This document shows, one piece after another, positions 21,150 to 32,572 of a stretch of DNA of 64,000 nt. Every line of letters begins with the position of its first letter. Position 1 is the stretch's first letter. Source of the stretch: Rhizoclosmatium globosum (taxonomy: Eukaryota; Chytridiomycota; Chytridiomycetes; Chytridiales; Chytriomycetaceae). Position numbers and translations under genes: made by a program. The stretch is taken from positions 558,001 to 622,000 of the forward strand of contig MCGO01000017.1 in the NCBI GenBank assembly GCA_002104985.1. Reading direction: 5' to 3'. A model generated the notes under the pieces. That model searched no databases and had not been told where the DNA came from. It worked only from the letters and a program-made list of their open reading frames with translations.

Positions 21150-24140
21150 TTAAACGTCTAATGCTATAGTCCAGTAGCTTGGTACATCATAAAAATACTG
21201 GTCTATACCAGCACAGAAACGTTGAGCATAGTTTTCTGGCGGTATCACGGTTGCGTTTCCTCGCAAAGCTGTCTTTCCCTTCGTTTCAACCATTTTTAAC
21301 ATCGTGTAAGGTCCAATAAAATCTGAAATGCATGTTTGAGACTGTAGCTACACAATAAATACATCTTACCAATGATTCCAACACGAATCTGATTGGAATC
21401 TTTCCCAATTCCAATTAACAACGAGTAATCCATGGTATTGGCTTGTGTTAAAAATTTAGTGTCAGATTCCAGCGCTTCCATTAACACTCGTTTTGATGGA
21501 GGACTCAAAAGTGTCGATAGTTTAAAGCCACCGTCAATCCAATCACCATCCCACAAAACTCGAGATTCTCCTTTCTCATTTGACGTATCATTGCCGCCAC
21601 TTCGCCTGTCCGGAATCCCCTTGAAATCGAAAAACGCGTTCGACTTCAAACGAATGGAAAACATTCTCCATGACTAAAAGATCGATTTGATTCACAATCC
21701 CAGACTCCAAATTCTTTTGCTTGATTGAAAAGAACCCGAAAATTTTTGCGAGAACACTCGGTTTGTTTTTTTGGTTCAGGTATTCGAAGTATTGCGGAGC
21801 AAAGTCCAGTAAATGATCTTTCTCGACAATGCTCCAGTTGGAAGCAAGCTGCTTGACAACAAATCGATCATCTTGTTGAGCAGTCCTTAATATTATTACA
21901 TTTGCTTGTCAAGTACTCACCCTGAGTCTTGAAAAATGCTGCCTTAGTTTTACCGCCAGATGCATTCCAGCTCGAACATCTTGCGAGTGATTCCACAAAC
22001 CCAGATTCAATATCGCATCTTCGCCGAAGAGATTCAAATTCTGCAGCATAATATATTTTGCACGTGAAAACCATCTTATCTTCAGCAAACTCTATTTTCA
22101 AGTTTGATCAGAACACTAAATGTCAAAAAAGTAGACACTTACTAAGCCTGATATGCTTCGGCGAATCTGTTGCGGTTTGTGCGAGAAAACGGAGCACTCC
22201 ATTATGAAATCGGCAGCATCAATTGCGGGAGAACCAACTCCAAGCTGGAGAGCTTTTGAAGCAGTGTCCACAATACCCCCTGAGATCGTGAAAATTGCGG
22301 CTGATAAATTGATTATTGGCGATGAAGACTTGGTGGATTCGGTGACGTCTGTGCCCCAGTTAGAGTTGTCAGTTTCGCCTTGAACTCTTCGCAACTAACG
22401 CAACAAATTCAGCTCCTAAAAACATGATATATAAATATACCTCAGCGCATAAGCAAGTATTGAAGTAGGCTCAGTTTCGCGTACAATCACAGCGGACTTT
22501 GGATAAATACGACAAGTAGATGATTGACAGTATTCGGTAATTGCCATGGAATCCGGTCCTTCATTCCTCCAAATTGCGCTTTCTGGAAAGCTTCAATAGC
22601 TTTCACGAGGTTTGCACTGGTTTCCTTGAACTTTCTCCTCACATCGTTCACCCACCAAGGCCACCGCTCATCGCATTGATCCAAAAGTGCCATGAGCTCT
22701 ATCTCGGCTGAGGCAGTTTCCGTCATAAAAGCTGTAATTTGATTCTTTGCAGCAATTGTTTGTTCAGACTCTTGAATATCAGGAAAGCTCAACGAGTATG
22801 ATTCCATAGCCTCAAGGCTGTTTAGTTGATGCGAAAAAGTACGATATTTCAAGACGAGTTCGTCGAATGCCGTCGTTGAATGATACTGGTAAGGATTCGA
22901 GCCTTTTTTGAGTTGTTTGGACGAGATACGTGTCTGCAAAGAAGAGGGGGCATGATTCAATGCCTCAGTGAGCATTTTACCTTGTACGATTGCCTCTTCA
23001 TTTCGCGGTAGCACTTGAAGCTGAGGTAAAACAAGCGAAAACACATCAATTGCTTCAACCGAGAAAGACACGACGAATCCACCCCGCTGAAAATTCCATT
23101 GAATCAAATCGCGCTGATTATGATGAAGGCAAAGAGAATCCGGAACCAGTCTGGTGTGATAACATAGAAAGCTCAGAAATCTAATCAGAGGAAGCCTCAA
23201 TGTTCAGCAGACAGTGGTTTTGGGTTCGAGGACGCTTTGCAGAGAGTGCAAGTTGTCCACAAGGATGTACACGAATCAGAATCATTTGTAATGGTTAACG
23301 GTGACTCAGAGGATTTGACCGAAACTTCTATTCGGGAGTTGGAGTGAACGAAAATAGCTATGTGTGAACCTTTCTTGTGCTCGCATGAACTACTAGTGCA
23401 TACATCATTCGAGGCGGTACAGACGAAATTATATAGTCGTCCAAAGATTTGTCCTCAGTTTGAAGTACAGGCCCAACGCAAATAGAGCCAGGATTCCAAT
23501 AACTGTACGCCAAAAACTGAATGCTTTGAATGAATTTGATAGATTCTATAGAGTCCCAGATTTTGAAGTAAGGGGAATATTGCCTCCAAATTGACATGTA
23601 TCGAGAATCTGAATCCGAATCGAAAGACGCCTTCCATTCGTTCAATAAATAGGCAGGGGTGACATGAGGTGAAATTGTTGGTAGACTTTCCAAACGATAT
23701 GCGTTGATTCAATCAAATTGGGCTCGGATGGAGTGTCCGGCAATGGAGGAGAGTTCGGAGCAGATGCAGAAGAATCCCGCCGTATCCAAGAGAGGGCTTT
23801 ACTTCATTGATAGCTTGAGAGCGTGTTTGAGTTGTTTGGTTGGCTTCTTGTTATCGTTTGCCGATTGTGCCAGCCTCTCCTCAGTACGGTCCTCCAATGC
23901 GACACCCAAGTCGGTCAACAGAGCTTCTTCTTGTTGCAGTGAATGGAAGATGAGGCGGCATTGGTTGATGATATCCGATCCAACTTGGTCTGTCCCCTTT
24001 GATTCTGTTTCCGTGAAGTAATAAGGCCACTTCAACAGATGCTCTCTATCTTGAAGCGATATTGAACTCGAAGTGTCTGAGTTAAGGACATGCTGCACTA
24101 GCAGGTCAAGGTGGCGGCTTGAACGGCTGCTGAGTGGCAT
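21150..24140 (-). CDS. Type III phosphatidylinositol phosphate kinase (Fab1/PIKfyve kinase part, no FYVE)
   Basis: A lipid kinase that by family makes PI(3,5)P2 on endosome/vacuole membranes. The C-terminal kinase blocks are clear: KIEFAEDKMVFTCKIYYAAE, SLARCSSWNASGGKTKAAFF, DDRFVVKQLASNW (ATP Lys), FAPQYFEYLNQKNKPSVLAK, DLLVMENVF, TKFLTQANTMDYSLLIGIG (catalytic Asp) and VGIIDFIGPYTMLKMVETKG (Mg-binding Asp). Upstream segments (SFSVEAIDVFSLVLPQL; FLAYSYWNPGSICVGPVLQT plus DKSLDDYI) match the region before the kinase in Fab1. The ATG at 24140 (MPLSSRSSRHLDLLVQHVLN) begins the locus, and the next gene starts 190 bp away on the same strand, so neither a FYVE finger nor a full CCT/TCP1 domain fits. 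Roughly 850-900 residues against 2000 or more for Fab1. Multiple short introns. Confidence 0.75.
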
Positions 24141-24332
24141 TAAATTAGGAAGACAAGAAGAATAAGAAAAAGAATGAAAAGAGGTTTCTGGTTTATCACA
24201 TCAAAGAGGTTTCATGAATAAGAATGAGGTCATCAGGATAGAACAGAAATACAGTAAGAGAATACGAGGCACAAACAACCTCCCAAGCAACCAACACTAC
24301 AACACAACGCTAGGTAACACAGGCACAGAATG

Positions 24333-25810
24333 TCATCGGCCAGTACCATGCAACACCATCAACTTTCTCTCTCTAAACCCTTTTGGTTCAGCAACGCAAA
24401 CAACCAATCCCTTGGGCACACCAACTGGATCCAACACAAACCCATTCAACGCCTCCATCGCAACACGAGCTTCCTCCTCATCACGAAAACTCACAAACCC
24501 AAACCCTTTGCTAACCCAATTCACCTCATCCATCATAACTTTCGCCGACACAATTGTTCCATATTCTGAAAAGAGCGCATACAGGTCCTGCGTATCGAAA
24601 ATCGGATCAATCGGCAAGTTCTTGACGTACAAGTTGCGTGGGTCTAATAGTGGTGCTGCTGCTGCTGAATACGATCCGTTCGAGGAATAAGAGTCACGGT
24701 GTGACGCGGCAGGGGTATTATTCAAGTCTGACTCGTAACTGGATGCAAGTACCGCGTGGGCAGGACTGATTGATTTCAAATCATCGAGTGTGATTGTCAT
24801 GGATTCGTCCCATGTGTGTTCGGCGGGTTGTTTGGGGTCGTTCACAATCAGGGATGCATTCACAGTTGCGCGAGAGTGCCAGCCGGTTGTGGGAAGGATT
24901 GTAATTGTACGTGGAGAGGTTGGAAGTGGGGAGGAATTGGTGCGGTCAGAATAAGGGTCGGTTCGCATCATCCAGTGAGCACGGTTTGGTGATGGATATG
25001 AACCATATGGAGTTGTTGGTTCTTCAGTGAGTGGTTGCTCCGTCCAACCGGCGCTGACGGCGAGACTGATACCGCCTTCAAGCCCAGAAGGCATGCGTTG
25101 CTGTTGCTGTTGCATTTGACTATAATTGGACATTGCACTCGATGATCGCATGGATGGATAAATGTGATTTGAGTTCTTGGGGAATTGCCAATTGAAAGTG
25201 CTAGTTTGTAATATGAGTACAGCTGCTAGTAAACGGATTATGAGAGTACTTACAGAGCACTTCCTCGCAAAACGAATCCATTCATCTCAGCGATACAGTG
25301 CTCAGCAGCCAATTGCTCTTCAAACTGCAAGAGAGCATACGATTCCAATCCACCACGATCCATCATGACTTTACAAAAGATGATTCGCCCAAATGCTCTA
25401 ACAGCGTCATACAACTCCAACGAAGTAACTTGAAGAGGAATGCGCTTCACAACAATCGTCTTGGATCCAGATGTGTTGGAGAAGTTCATGTTGGGATCTT
25501 TGAAGGTCAGATGTACTTTGGAGCCCAAGAATGCAGAGCCATTGACAGTTGCAAAGAAGCGTTCAGCTGATATAAAAGGTTTGTTAAGGGTTTAAGGTAG
25601 TCAATTTAAGGGGCACCCATCCTGCTCACCATCTGGGATGTATCTGAATACTACTTTGACCCGAGGAGCTTGTGTCACTGGGTCCTTGTCAATAATGACT
25701 TTGGCTTCAATCTGGTTGTCTGCCATTACATTGACTATGTCCAGCTCTGTAATGTTGGGTGGCAGACCGTTGATGAACAAAGTGGGAAAGGCATCCAACG
25801 GGTCAGCCAT
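24333..25810 (-). CDS. Three-RRM RNA-binding protein
   Basis: The ATG at 25810 (MADPLDAFPTLFINGLPPN) is used rather than the longer open frame because it opens directly into RRM1. RRM1 is LFINGLPPNITELDIVNVM and FLGSKVHLTF; RRM2 is KTIVVKRIPLQVTSLELYDA with YALLQFEEQLAAEHCI; after a Gln/Ser/Pro-rich linker (QQQQQRMPSG) RRM3 is RNLYVKNLPIDPIFDTQDLY with KGFGFVSFRDEEEARVAME. RRM3 has the canonical RNP1 aromatic pattern; RRM1 is degenerate. Two short introns. Overall similar to fungal RNA-binding regulators with PABP-like RRMs, but no orthologue is named. Confidence 0.75.
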
Positions 25811-25982
25811 AGTGGTTATGAGGTACGTGGAGTGAGTGTGGAAGGTGGTAGAAAAGAGTGACTGATGAGGTGTGCTTGGCTTGGAGAGGTTGGAACTCTC
25901 TTTGAGCAAACAGCACTCGTTTTGGATTCAAAAAAGAAGATCACAAGCATTTTATTCCAGCTATACTCCAGCTATAGATATT

Positions 25983-28220
25983 CTACACAGTGCTTTGCAA
26001 AGCTGCCAGTAAAGGTTCCAAGTACTGATCGATTTGATCCATCGGAACCTGACACGAGAATGCAATAATCTTCCGCATCTTACTCACAGACTCTGAAAAG
26101 TCTCCATGTCCATGCACTCTTAATGCCGTCTTTTGGAGCCCTAACCGTCTCCCTTCTTCTTCAAGTTCATCAAACCTCGCTTGCAGGCGTTCAATTTCTT
26201 GCTCCAAATTTCCAAGAGGATTCGTATTATCAGCGTCTCGCATCAGCGCGTCTGTCTCTCCCAGTTCAGAAACAGCAGCAGATCCTGCATTCTCTTTGAT
26301 AGGAACTTGCTGCTCTAGCTTGATTGGAGCAGCAAGTTCCGCCTCAATACTCTTTTGAATCATTCCAATACGATGTGCGGTCTCGCTCAATTTCACATTC
26401 TGTCCTCTCAAGCCCTTGTTCTTTTTCCGCAACTCTGCAACTTTGTCCATCAGGCCTGAGACATGATCTTCGGCTTCAATCAACGCCAACTCCTGAGAGT
26501 GAAGAGCTTTTGCATACACTGTTGAAAGTTCATTCATTAAGGTAAGACTGGTTGTTTGGATTTCTTGCGATTTAGCGACAAATTCAGGGTTGCCCAAGAA
26601 AGGCGTTGTGTCGTCAGTGTGTGGTTTAGGAGGCTCAACAGCGGTCGCAGGGATCGGAATAGGGGAAACCAAGTCAATGTCCATTGCTTTTCTTTTGCTG
26701 CGATGGCATCAGCTTTCTTCGCAGCTGTACCAAAAGGTGAGTATTTTTTAGTTTCGTAACGGCATGAACAATACCTTCAAATGACACAGGGTCGGTATAT
26801 CAGAAGCACCCATTGAAATCAGCAAATCTGCAATGGGTCCGGCACCAGGAATACAACGACGAGCAAGACTGAGTGCCGTGTCACCATTCCAGTCCTTTTC
26901 ATTCAAAAACGAAACACTGGAAGATTCAAGTTTCAAGGAAGAAGACGAAGAAGTGGTAGAAGCGGATGAGGATATGCACCCTCTTGTGCTGGATGCAATA
27001 GCCCAAAGACATCCTTGATGCAGGACAAGTAATATACACAGGCTTCAATTGAGATGGACGATGCAATGACCGATGCAACAGCATGATGGAAAAGAGTCTG
27101 GTTGTGTGCATCTTTCAGGTGCAGCAAGTCCTTTGTGGTAGAAGGGAAAGAATGAGATGACTTGCGGATGTGGTTGTTTGGAAGATGGAGGGCGCGCATT
27201 AGAGCAGTTTCTTGAGCATAGTTTACACTTGTGAGAGGGTTATCCTTGTGGGTTGCAGCAAAGGCCAAGATCTCTTGCAGAGTGTCAGTATGTCCTAGTG
27301 AGGCAGCCCAGTGCACTGCCGTGTTACCCTTCACATCAAGAGGAGTGGCCAGCGACAGATAGTCTGGCCAAGACTTCTTTGTAGCAGTAGTAGTTTGAGG
27401 AGTCGAAGAGATGAAGAGGGAGAGAATGCCTTTGACTTGTCGCTCTAGTTGCATCTGGGCGAACAAAAAGAAGTGGTTTTGAAGGCGCGGCAAAGACCTC
27501 GTCTTCCGAGTCGTCCGTGCGCTGTTTCTTTGCGGGCACTTGGTTTCCGCCGTCGTCCGTGGCCTTTCTGCGTCCGCGTCGTCCCGGCTGCCCAACCGGT
27601 GTCGATGTTCCGCTTCCGGGATTGTCTGTTGTTTGGTGCAGAGAAAGAGGTGGTTTAGTGGTGGTAACAGAGTGAAGGTCGAAGAACAGACCGCCTTCTT
27701 TTGCACTGAGATCACGGAGGCTGCTGCTGAGTTGGCTGGCGGGACATAGTCTACGAGCTGCTGCACAATCTTCTCAACCCCGTAGTCCTTAGCCAGCTGC
27801 AGTGCGTGTACAACCGGCATCCTGGTACCAGCATTAGCCTCATTGTCCTGCAAAGTGATGTTGCGTGTTGTTGTTGCATTGAAGGCAAAAGAGATTTTTC
27901 GAGAAACCCTCTCTTACACACAACCAACCACAATCCAACACACAAAAAAGAAGTCTTTTAACTCACCATGTGCCTTGAAACTTTCCAGCCCCGCCCTGCA
28001 CTTTCTCAACAGGCCACCCCTCTCCGATGCATTTAACGTCCAATATGCGTGCACGTTTCGCTCGTTCAGTAACTCCTCCGATAGTCAGGATTTGCGTGCC
28101 ATTGATGGCCAAATACCCAGATCGACGCAAAACTGACATGCCCTTGTATATCAACTCAATCACGGGCGTATTGGAGTAGGTGCTTGTCTTGATTGTTACT
28201 TCAGCATCTTTAGCAGTCAT
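25983..28220 (-). CDS. APSES/ankyrin cell-cycle transcription factor (MBF/SBF subunit, Mbp1/Swi4-like)
   Basis: The DNA-binding subunit of the G1/S regulator. The APSES (KilA-N type) domain starts at the N-terminus: ELIYKGMSVLRRSGYLAING, TQILTIGGVTERAKRARILD and KVQGGAGKFQGTW, continuing after an intron as HALQLAKDYGVEKIVQQLVD. An NLS-like basic stretch (PAKKQRTDDSEDE) follows, then ankyrin repeats (DVKGNTAVHWAASLGHTDTL; NQTLFHHAV; DWNGDTALSLARRC), and finally a coiled coil and the family C-terminal heterodimerisation block (MRKIIAFSCQVPMDQIDQYL, then EPLLAALQ). The last exon (25983-26684) has its own ATG but belongs here by domain order. Frame shifts separate the ankyrin segments. It is transcribed divergently from HAP2. 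Confidence 0.8.
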
Positions 28221-28818
28221 TTTTTGTGAAGTTTCTTTCTTCTGCTTTTTTTAAAGGTCATTAATGTGATATTAGACTGTCCCAAATCGCAGACATTTAT
28301 CTTCGTATTTCCACTGTATTTGTTTTCAACCATAATAACTTGTCGGCTTTTGGTGTGATGGGACTGCTTGGGTATCATTTCACCTCACTTCTTCACTAGA
28401 AAACTAAATATAAACACCCTCCTTGCTAAGACTGCCTTTATTTCCTTCACAATTTCCATCGGCTGTTTCACCTTCCGTTTTTGGCATTGGGTTGGTTTTT
28501 TCTTTGTGCTCTTCGTTTTCCTATTGGCTCGCTGCTCCACCCAATCACAACCTCTCCTACTCTTTTGGCTTATCCGTGCTTGTGTGAGTAACCAGTCTTT
28601 TCACCCCTCTTTCGTCACCCCATCATCATCAACTGTCAGAGGGGATGTACGGGAATTGGCGCCTTAATCGCCAGCCTCTTCTCGTTTGCTTCCCTTTTAC
28701 CACTCCTTTGTTGGTTTCTGTCAGGCTTTTCCAGCCGCCTTCTTTCGCTTCACTAACCTTCTTCTCAACTACAAGCTTCGTTCCGATCAGCCTATAACTT
28801 GTCTTTGATCGATCAAGC
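28221..28818. promoter_or_regulatory. Divergent promoter region with clustered CCAAT boxes
   Basis: The 598 bp between the MBF-like gene and the HAP2-like gene have no coding signal. Three CCAAT pentamers lie within 60 bp: ATTGG at 28486-28490, ATTGG at 28523-28527 and CCAAT at 28541-28545. They are 275-335 nt upstream of the HAP2-like ATG. No ACGCGT (MBF site) was seen. Autoregulation by NF-Y is a reasonable but untested reading. Confidence 0.4.
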
Positions 28819-29708
28819 ATGAACTTCCAACAGCAACTTGATATTCAGACTGATTCTGAGTCTGCCGCAGCGGCTGCATACCTGGCGATGGGATTGCCCG
28901 GTTCTTCTCCACAAGGTATAGTTTTTCTGATTAGGAGGTTCGGAGGAGTGGGGAGGAGTGTTTGTCCATTGTCCATTGTGTTCGATTGGTTGAAACTGTA
29001 TTCCCCAACAGATTACCATCGCCGGTACCAACAACATGATCATAATTCATCCCCGTCTAATAATCCATCGGCACAACAACATCAGCAACAGCATCATCAT
29101 CAGCAACAGCAACATCAGCAACAGTTTCAGCAGCAACAATCTCAGCCTCCATTGTTGTTGCTCCAACAGCACCTCCCCCCACAGTTCCAGCCCCAACCGC
29201 CCGCATTACAACACCATCACAATAACCAACAGCATTTTCAACAATCGTCTCACCCACCTCACTCTACTGCTCATCCAACTCACCAACAACTCCACCACTC
29301 TCAACACCAACAACAAAACCAACAACCACAAGAAGAACACCCATCTAACGTGAACGTGAAACAATACCACAGAATTCTAAAACGCAGAGAAGCACGCGCA
29401 GCCTGATGGCCAAAATCAAGCCAGGCCTTGTTGGAAAGCAAACAACGCCATACGCACACGAGAGCCGACACAAGCACGCCATGAGACGACCGAGAGGACC
29501 TGGAGGGCGGTTCTTGAGTGCAGCTGAGTTGGCGGCGTTGAAAGAGGTGGAAGCAAGTGGAAGTGGTGGGGGTGTGATGGAAGCGATTGCAATGGTTGCT
29601 TGCTGCTGCTGCGGCTGCTGCTACTGCGGGAGCGGGGGGAGGGAGGAAGGGAATGGACAGTTGTCGCGGGGTGCGAGTAGTTTTGGTTTTGTGGTGTTCT
29701 CTACATAA
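28819..29708 (+). CDS. HAP2/NF-YA subunit of the CCAAT-binding factor
   Basis: The sequence-specific subunit of the HAP2/3/5 (NF-Y) complex. Exon 1 is MNFQQQLDIQTDSESAAAAA; an intron of roughly 100 nt follows GSSPQ; then about 110 residues extremely rich in Gln and His. The conserved core comes last: VNVKQYHRILKRREARA (subunit association), a linker, and TPYAHESRHKHAMRRPRGPG plus GRFLSA (DNA contact). One base is off at about 29403 between the two halves of the core, so a naive translation stops just before the DNA-binding part. The linker is close to normal length. The C-terminal tail reads as Cys-rich in the annotated frame but as poly-Ala in the next frame, so its end is uncertain. Confidence 0.85.
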
Positions 29709-29762
29709 TTTAAAGATTAATAAGTTACTGCTTTCTTTTTGTCTTAAACACACACACCCAAG

Positions 29763-32522
29763 ATGACAGTTGGATCTTCGTGGCTCACTGCGCTTCCAAG
29801 TCTTGCGCCAACACTGTTTCCAGCAAGCACGCCAGTGCCAGTACTTCACTCGTAGTTGTTCGCGGAACAACGACTGGCGACAGCGACTGTATTTCAGTGA
29901 CGGCATCAACGAGCGGGTCCGTCGTGCGTCTGTTGAACCTTGCGCGTGTGAAGAAATCGGCGGAGAATTCGAAGGCCGCGATTCAGGTGTGTTGTTTGGT
30001 GTTTCTTGGGTCTGCGTTGCTGACTGTGGTTGGTGCCTTGGAAAGGAACTCTCGCCTGGCGTTCCCTTCGAAGTTAAGTCGCTGGCTCTTAGCTCTAATG
30101 GGAAGCTGCTGGCACTGGCGGGTGAATTTCACGTGGCAGTTATGGTCCTGCCACCTTCGCTCAAGTACTCTGCTGCTTTGAAGACCTCGGAGACTTTACA
30201 AACTGTCAGAGAAGTCAAGTACGCTTTCTCTTTCTTGCTTGAGCTTATTATTAATAACTCAGCCCAGATTGCACACTATTGGTGACGTGTATCATTCGCA
30301 GAACAGCTCTCCAATTGCAAAGGTTGCATGGCACCCTCTCAGTGAAAAGCCATTGTCATCTCGTTGTTCTCACTGCTGATGGAATTTTGAGGTTTGAAAT
30401 TGATACCGCTCAATGCGAAGGCTTACCTTGTATTTAAGAATGTACGACATGTCATCAGACCCAAGCGAACCAGAACAAGTCGCCTACTTTTCTGATCAGA
30501 GTGAATACGCTCCGTACAAATCGCCATCGTCTACTAACCCAAGTCCCGTTAAACGCACCAACTCGAAAGGTGTGTTTGGAATTGACTTGGATGAACGTGA
30601 AGCTGTATCGTTTGCGTTTGGACACTCTCCTCTCTCGCGGTCCTCCTCAGTTTCGCCAAATTCAGAAACCTTTCAAGGATGGACGCCATTCACTGTTTAT
30701 GGATTAATGAAAAGTGGCCACATTTACGTTGTCTGCCCCTTTATTCCTTTCAAAAGGTGAGGAAAAGAGTCTATTTATTCTACGTTCCATGTATTCACTC
30801 ACATTTGTCAAAAAATCAGCGTCTGGAGTTATACATATCTCACTCTCCTCAAATCTTTCAACGAAAGTGAATGGAAATCAACAAAATCTGGCAAGAACAA
30901 AGTATTCCTCGAGAAACAGTTTTATTGGCGTAACCGATGGCTTTGATGAAGCAATTGACAGCGCAAATGCTGGAATGCAGGAACAGTTACCCTCAGATGT
31001 GATTGGGTTCTCAGTGTCTCGGAATTTGCAGGCAAAACTGGTACCAACACGTCAAGGACCAGTTTCATTGGTACCCGAAGATGGAAGTGGTGCTGGAGAC
31101 GATGACTTTGCCGGTAGATTTGTTTTCATTGGAGACTGAAGCAACCAGTGTGTTTGTTGCTGCCTTTGAAAGCGGTACCTTGAATGTGTGTATCGAAGTT
31201 GGTAAAGTGTGTGCAAAATGGAATCTTCCCGAAGAGGTTAGTTAAACATTGACTATATGGGAAAATCCTGCTGAAAAGTTTGGAATAGGATCTTGAAGGA
31301 AGTGCACCAACCTTCCTATTGTATGAACGAATTCAACTTGTGTATCCAACTGATGAAGCCAACACTGGAATCAAGATTCACACTGACCCCAATCATTCAG
31401 ATGCTTTCTTTGTTTCTCATTCTAAGGGAGCTCATTTGGTTTCTTTACGACCGTGGTTGCCCAAACTCAACCAAGAAGGAGGACCTAAGGAGCTATTTAA
31501 CAGCGAAACACACATTTCAAGTGATGTGCAGTGTTTGGTGGACCTTGATTTCAGGTAATTCCATATGAATACTCTTGGCCAACTGACAATCTTCATTTAC
31601 AGCCCCAAAGATAAAATCTCTTCGTTTACAGTTATTGGCGATATTCTTCTGGGATACTCGTTCCTTGTGACTACTTCCTCAAACCAGTTGCTTGCCCATC
31701 CATTATTCATCCGACCAAGCTATCCTCTCCAACAAACCAGTGTCCTCAACAACCCCGCTTCCAAAATCCACCATCAATATTGTCCCATATGCACCAAAGA
31801 TCAAAGCACCCTTTGAAACCCCAGCAATCCTCAACAAACAGCAACCACTCATTGTCTCTCAAAAGGACACTGCAGAGCCGATTGACGACGACGCCCTCTT
31901 GAAAACTATGGCCCAAAAAGTGACTGAAATTCGCACAGACATTGCAGCAATCAAAGCCGCTGGACTCACAGTCCAGCACCGCGTCGAGGATGTTCAAGAA
32001 GAAGCCATCAAACAACACAAGGCCCTTGAATCATACCAAGCCATCGTTGAAAACAATCTCACGGAGCAGTCTCGCCGTCTCGATGAACGTGTGGAGAAAA
32101 CACAAAAGAATCTAGAATCGATGCATTCTCGTGTCGATGCTGTTCTTCAATTGTTGATGGATCAGACGCAGCCTGAATTGAGTCCTGCTGAATTAGCATT
32201 TATGGAAGAGTTGAAGGAACTGGGGAGCCGAATTCGGAGTCATTTGAAACCTCGGTTAGGACAGGTTCAGCGACAGAAGGAGTTGTTGTTGAAGCAGGCG
32301 GAAACCGTCAAAGCTCAAGTTGGAAAGAGTTTCGCTCGAAGTGAGGAAGTGCTCTTGGATGCTCTGCAAGTGCAGAAGATGGATGAGGCGTTGGCTTTCG
32401 AGTTGAGTTCTTTGCAGTTTTTGCTTTCGTTTTTGACTGACCAAATATTCCTCCAATTTAGATTCAAGCTGCTTACTGAGACTTGGAAGAAAGTGGACGA
32501 AGTTCGGAATTTGTTGAAGTAA
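29763..32522 (+). CDS. Nup88/Nup82-like nucleoporin
   Basis: The ATG at 29763 (MTVGSSWLTALPSLAPTLFP) is followed by beta-propeller-like blocks: LALSSNGKLLALAGEFHVAV, PIAKVAWHPLSEKPLSSHLV, VVLTADGILRFEID and DVQCLVDLDF. The C-terminal 220 residues are a coiled coil (MAQKVTEIRTDIAAIKAAGL; ELKELGSRIRSHLKPRLGQV). The propeller plus C-terminal coiled coil, and the WHP...LVVLT.D..LR signature, match Nup88/Nup82, which anchors the cytoplasmic filaments of the nuclear pore and supports mRNA export. At least five short introns and several frame changes (first near 29860) are needed. Start of the nucleolin-like genes follows 50 bp downstream. Confidence 0.7.
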
Positions 32523-32572
32523 TAAACGTTGTTCTACTTGTCCTTTCTTTCTTTTTTTCGTATCACAATAGA

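Noticed and set aside
29301..29909. 202-residue minus-strand frame antisense to HAP2/Nup88
   Set aside because: It overlaps the conserved NF-YA core on the plus strand and has no motif of its own.
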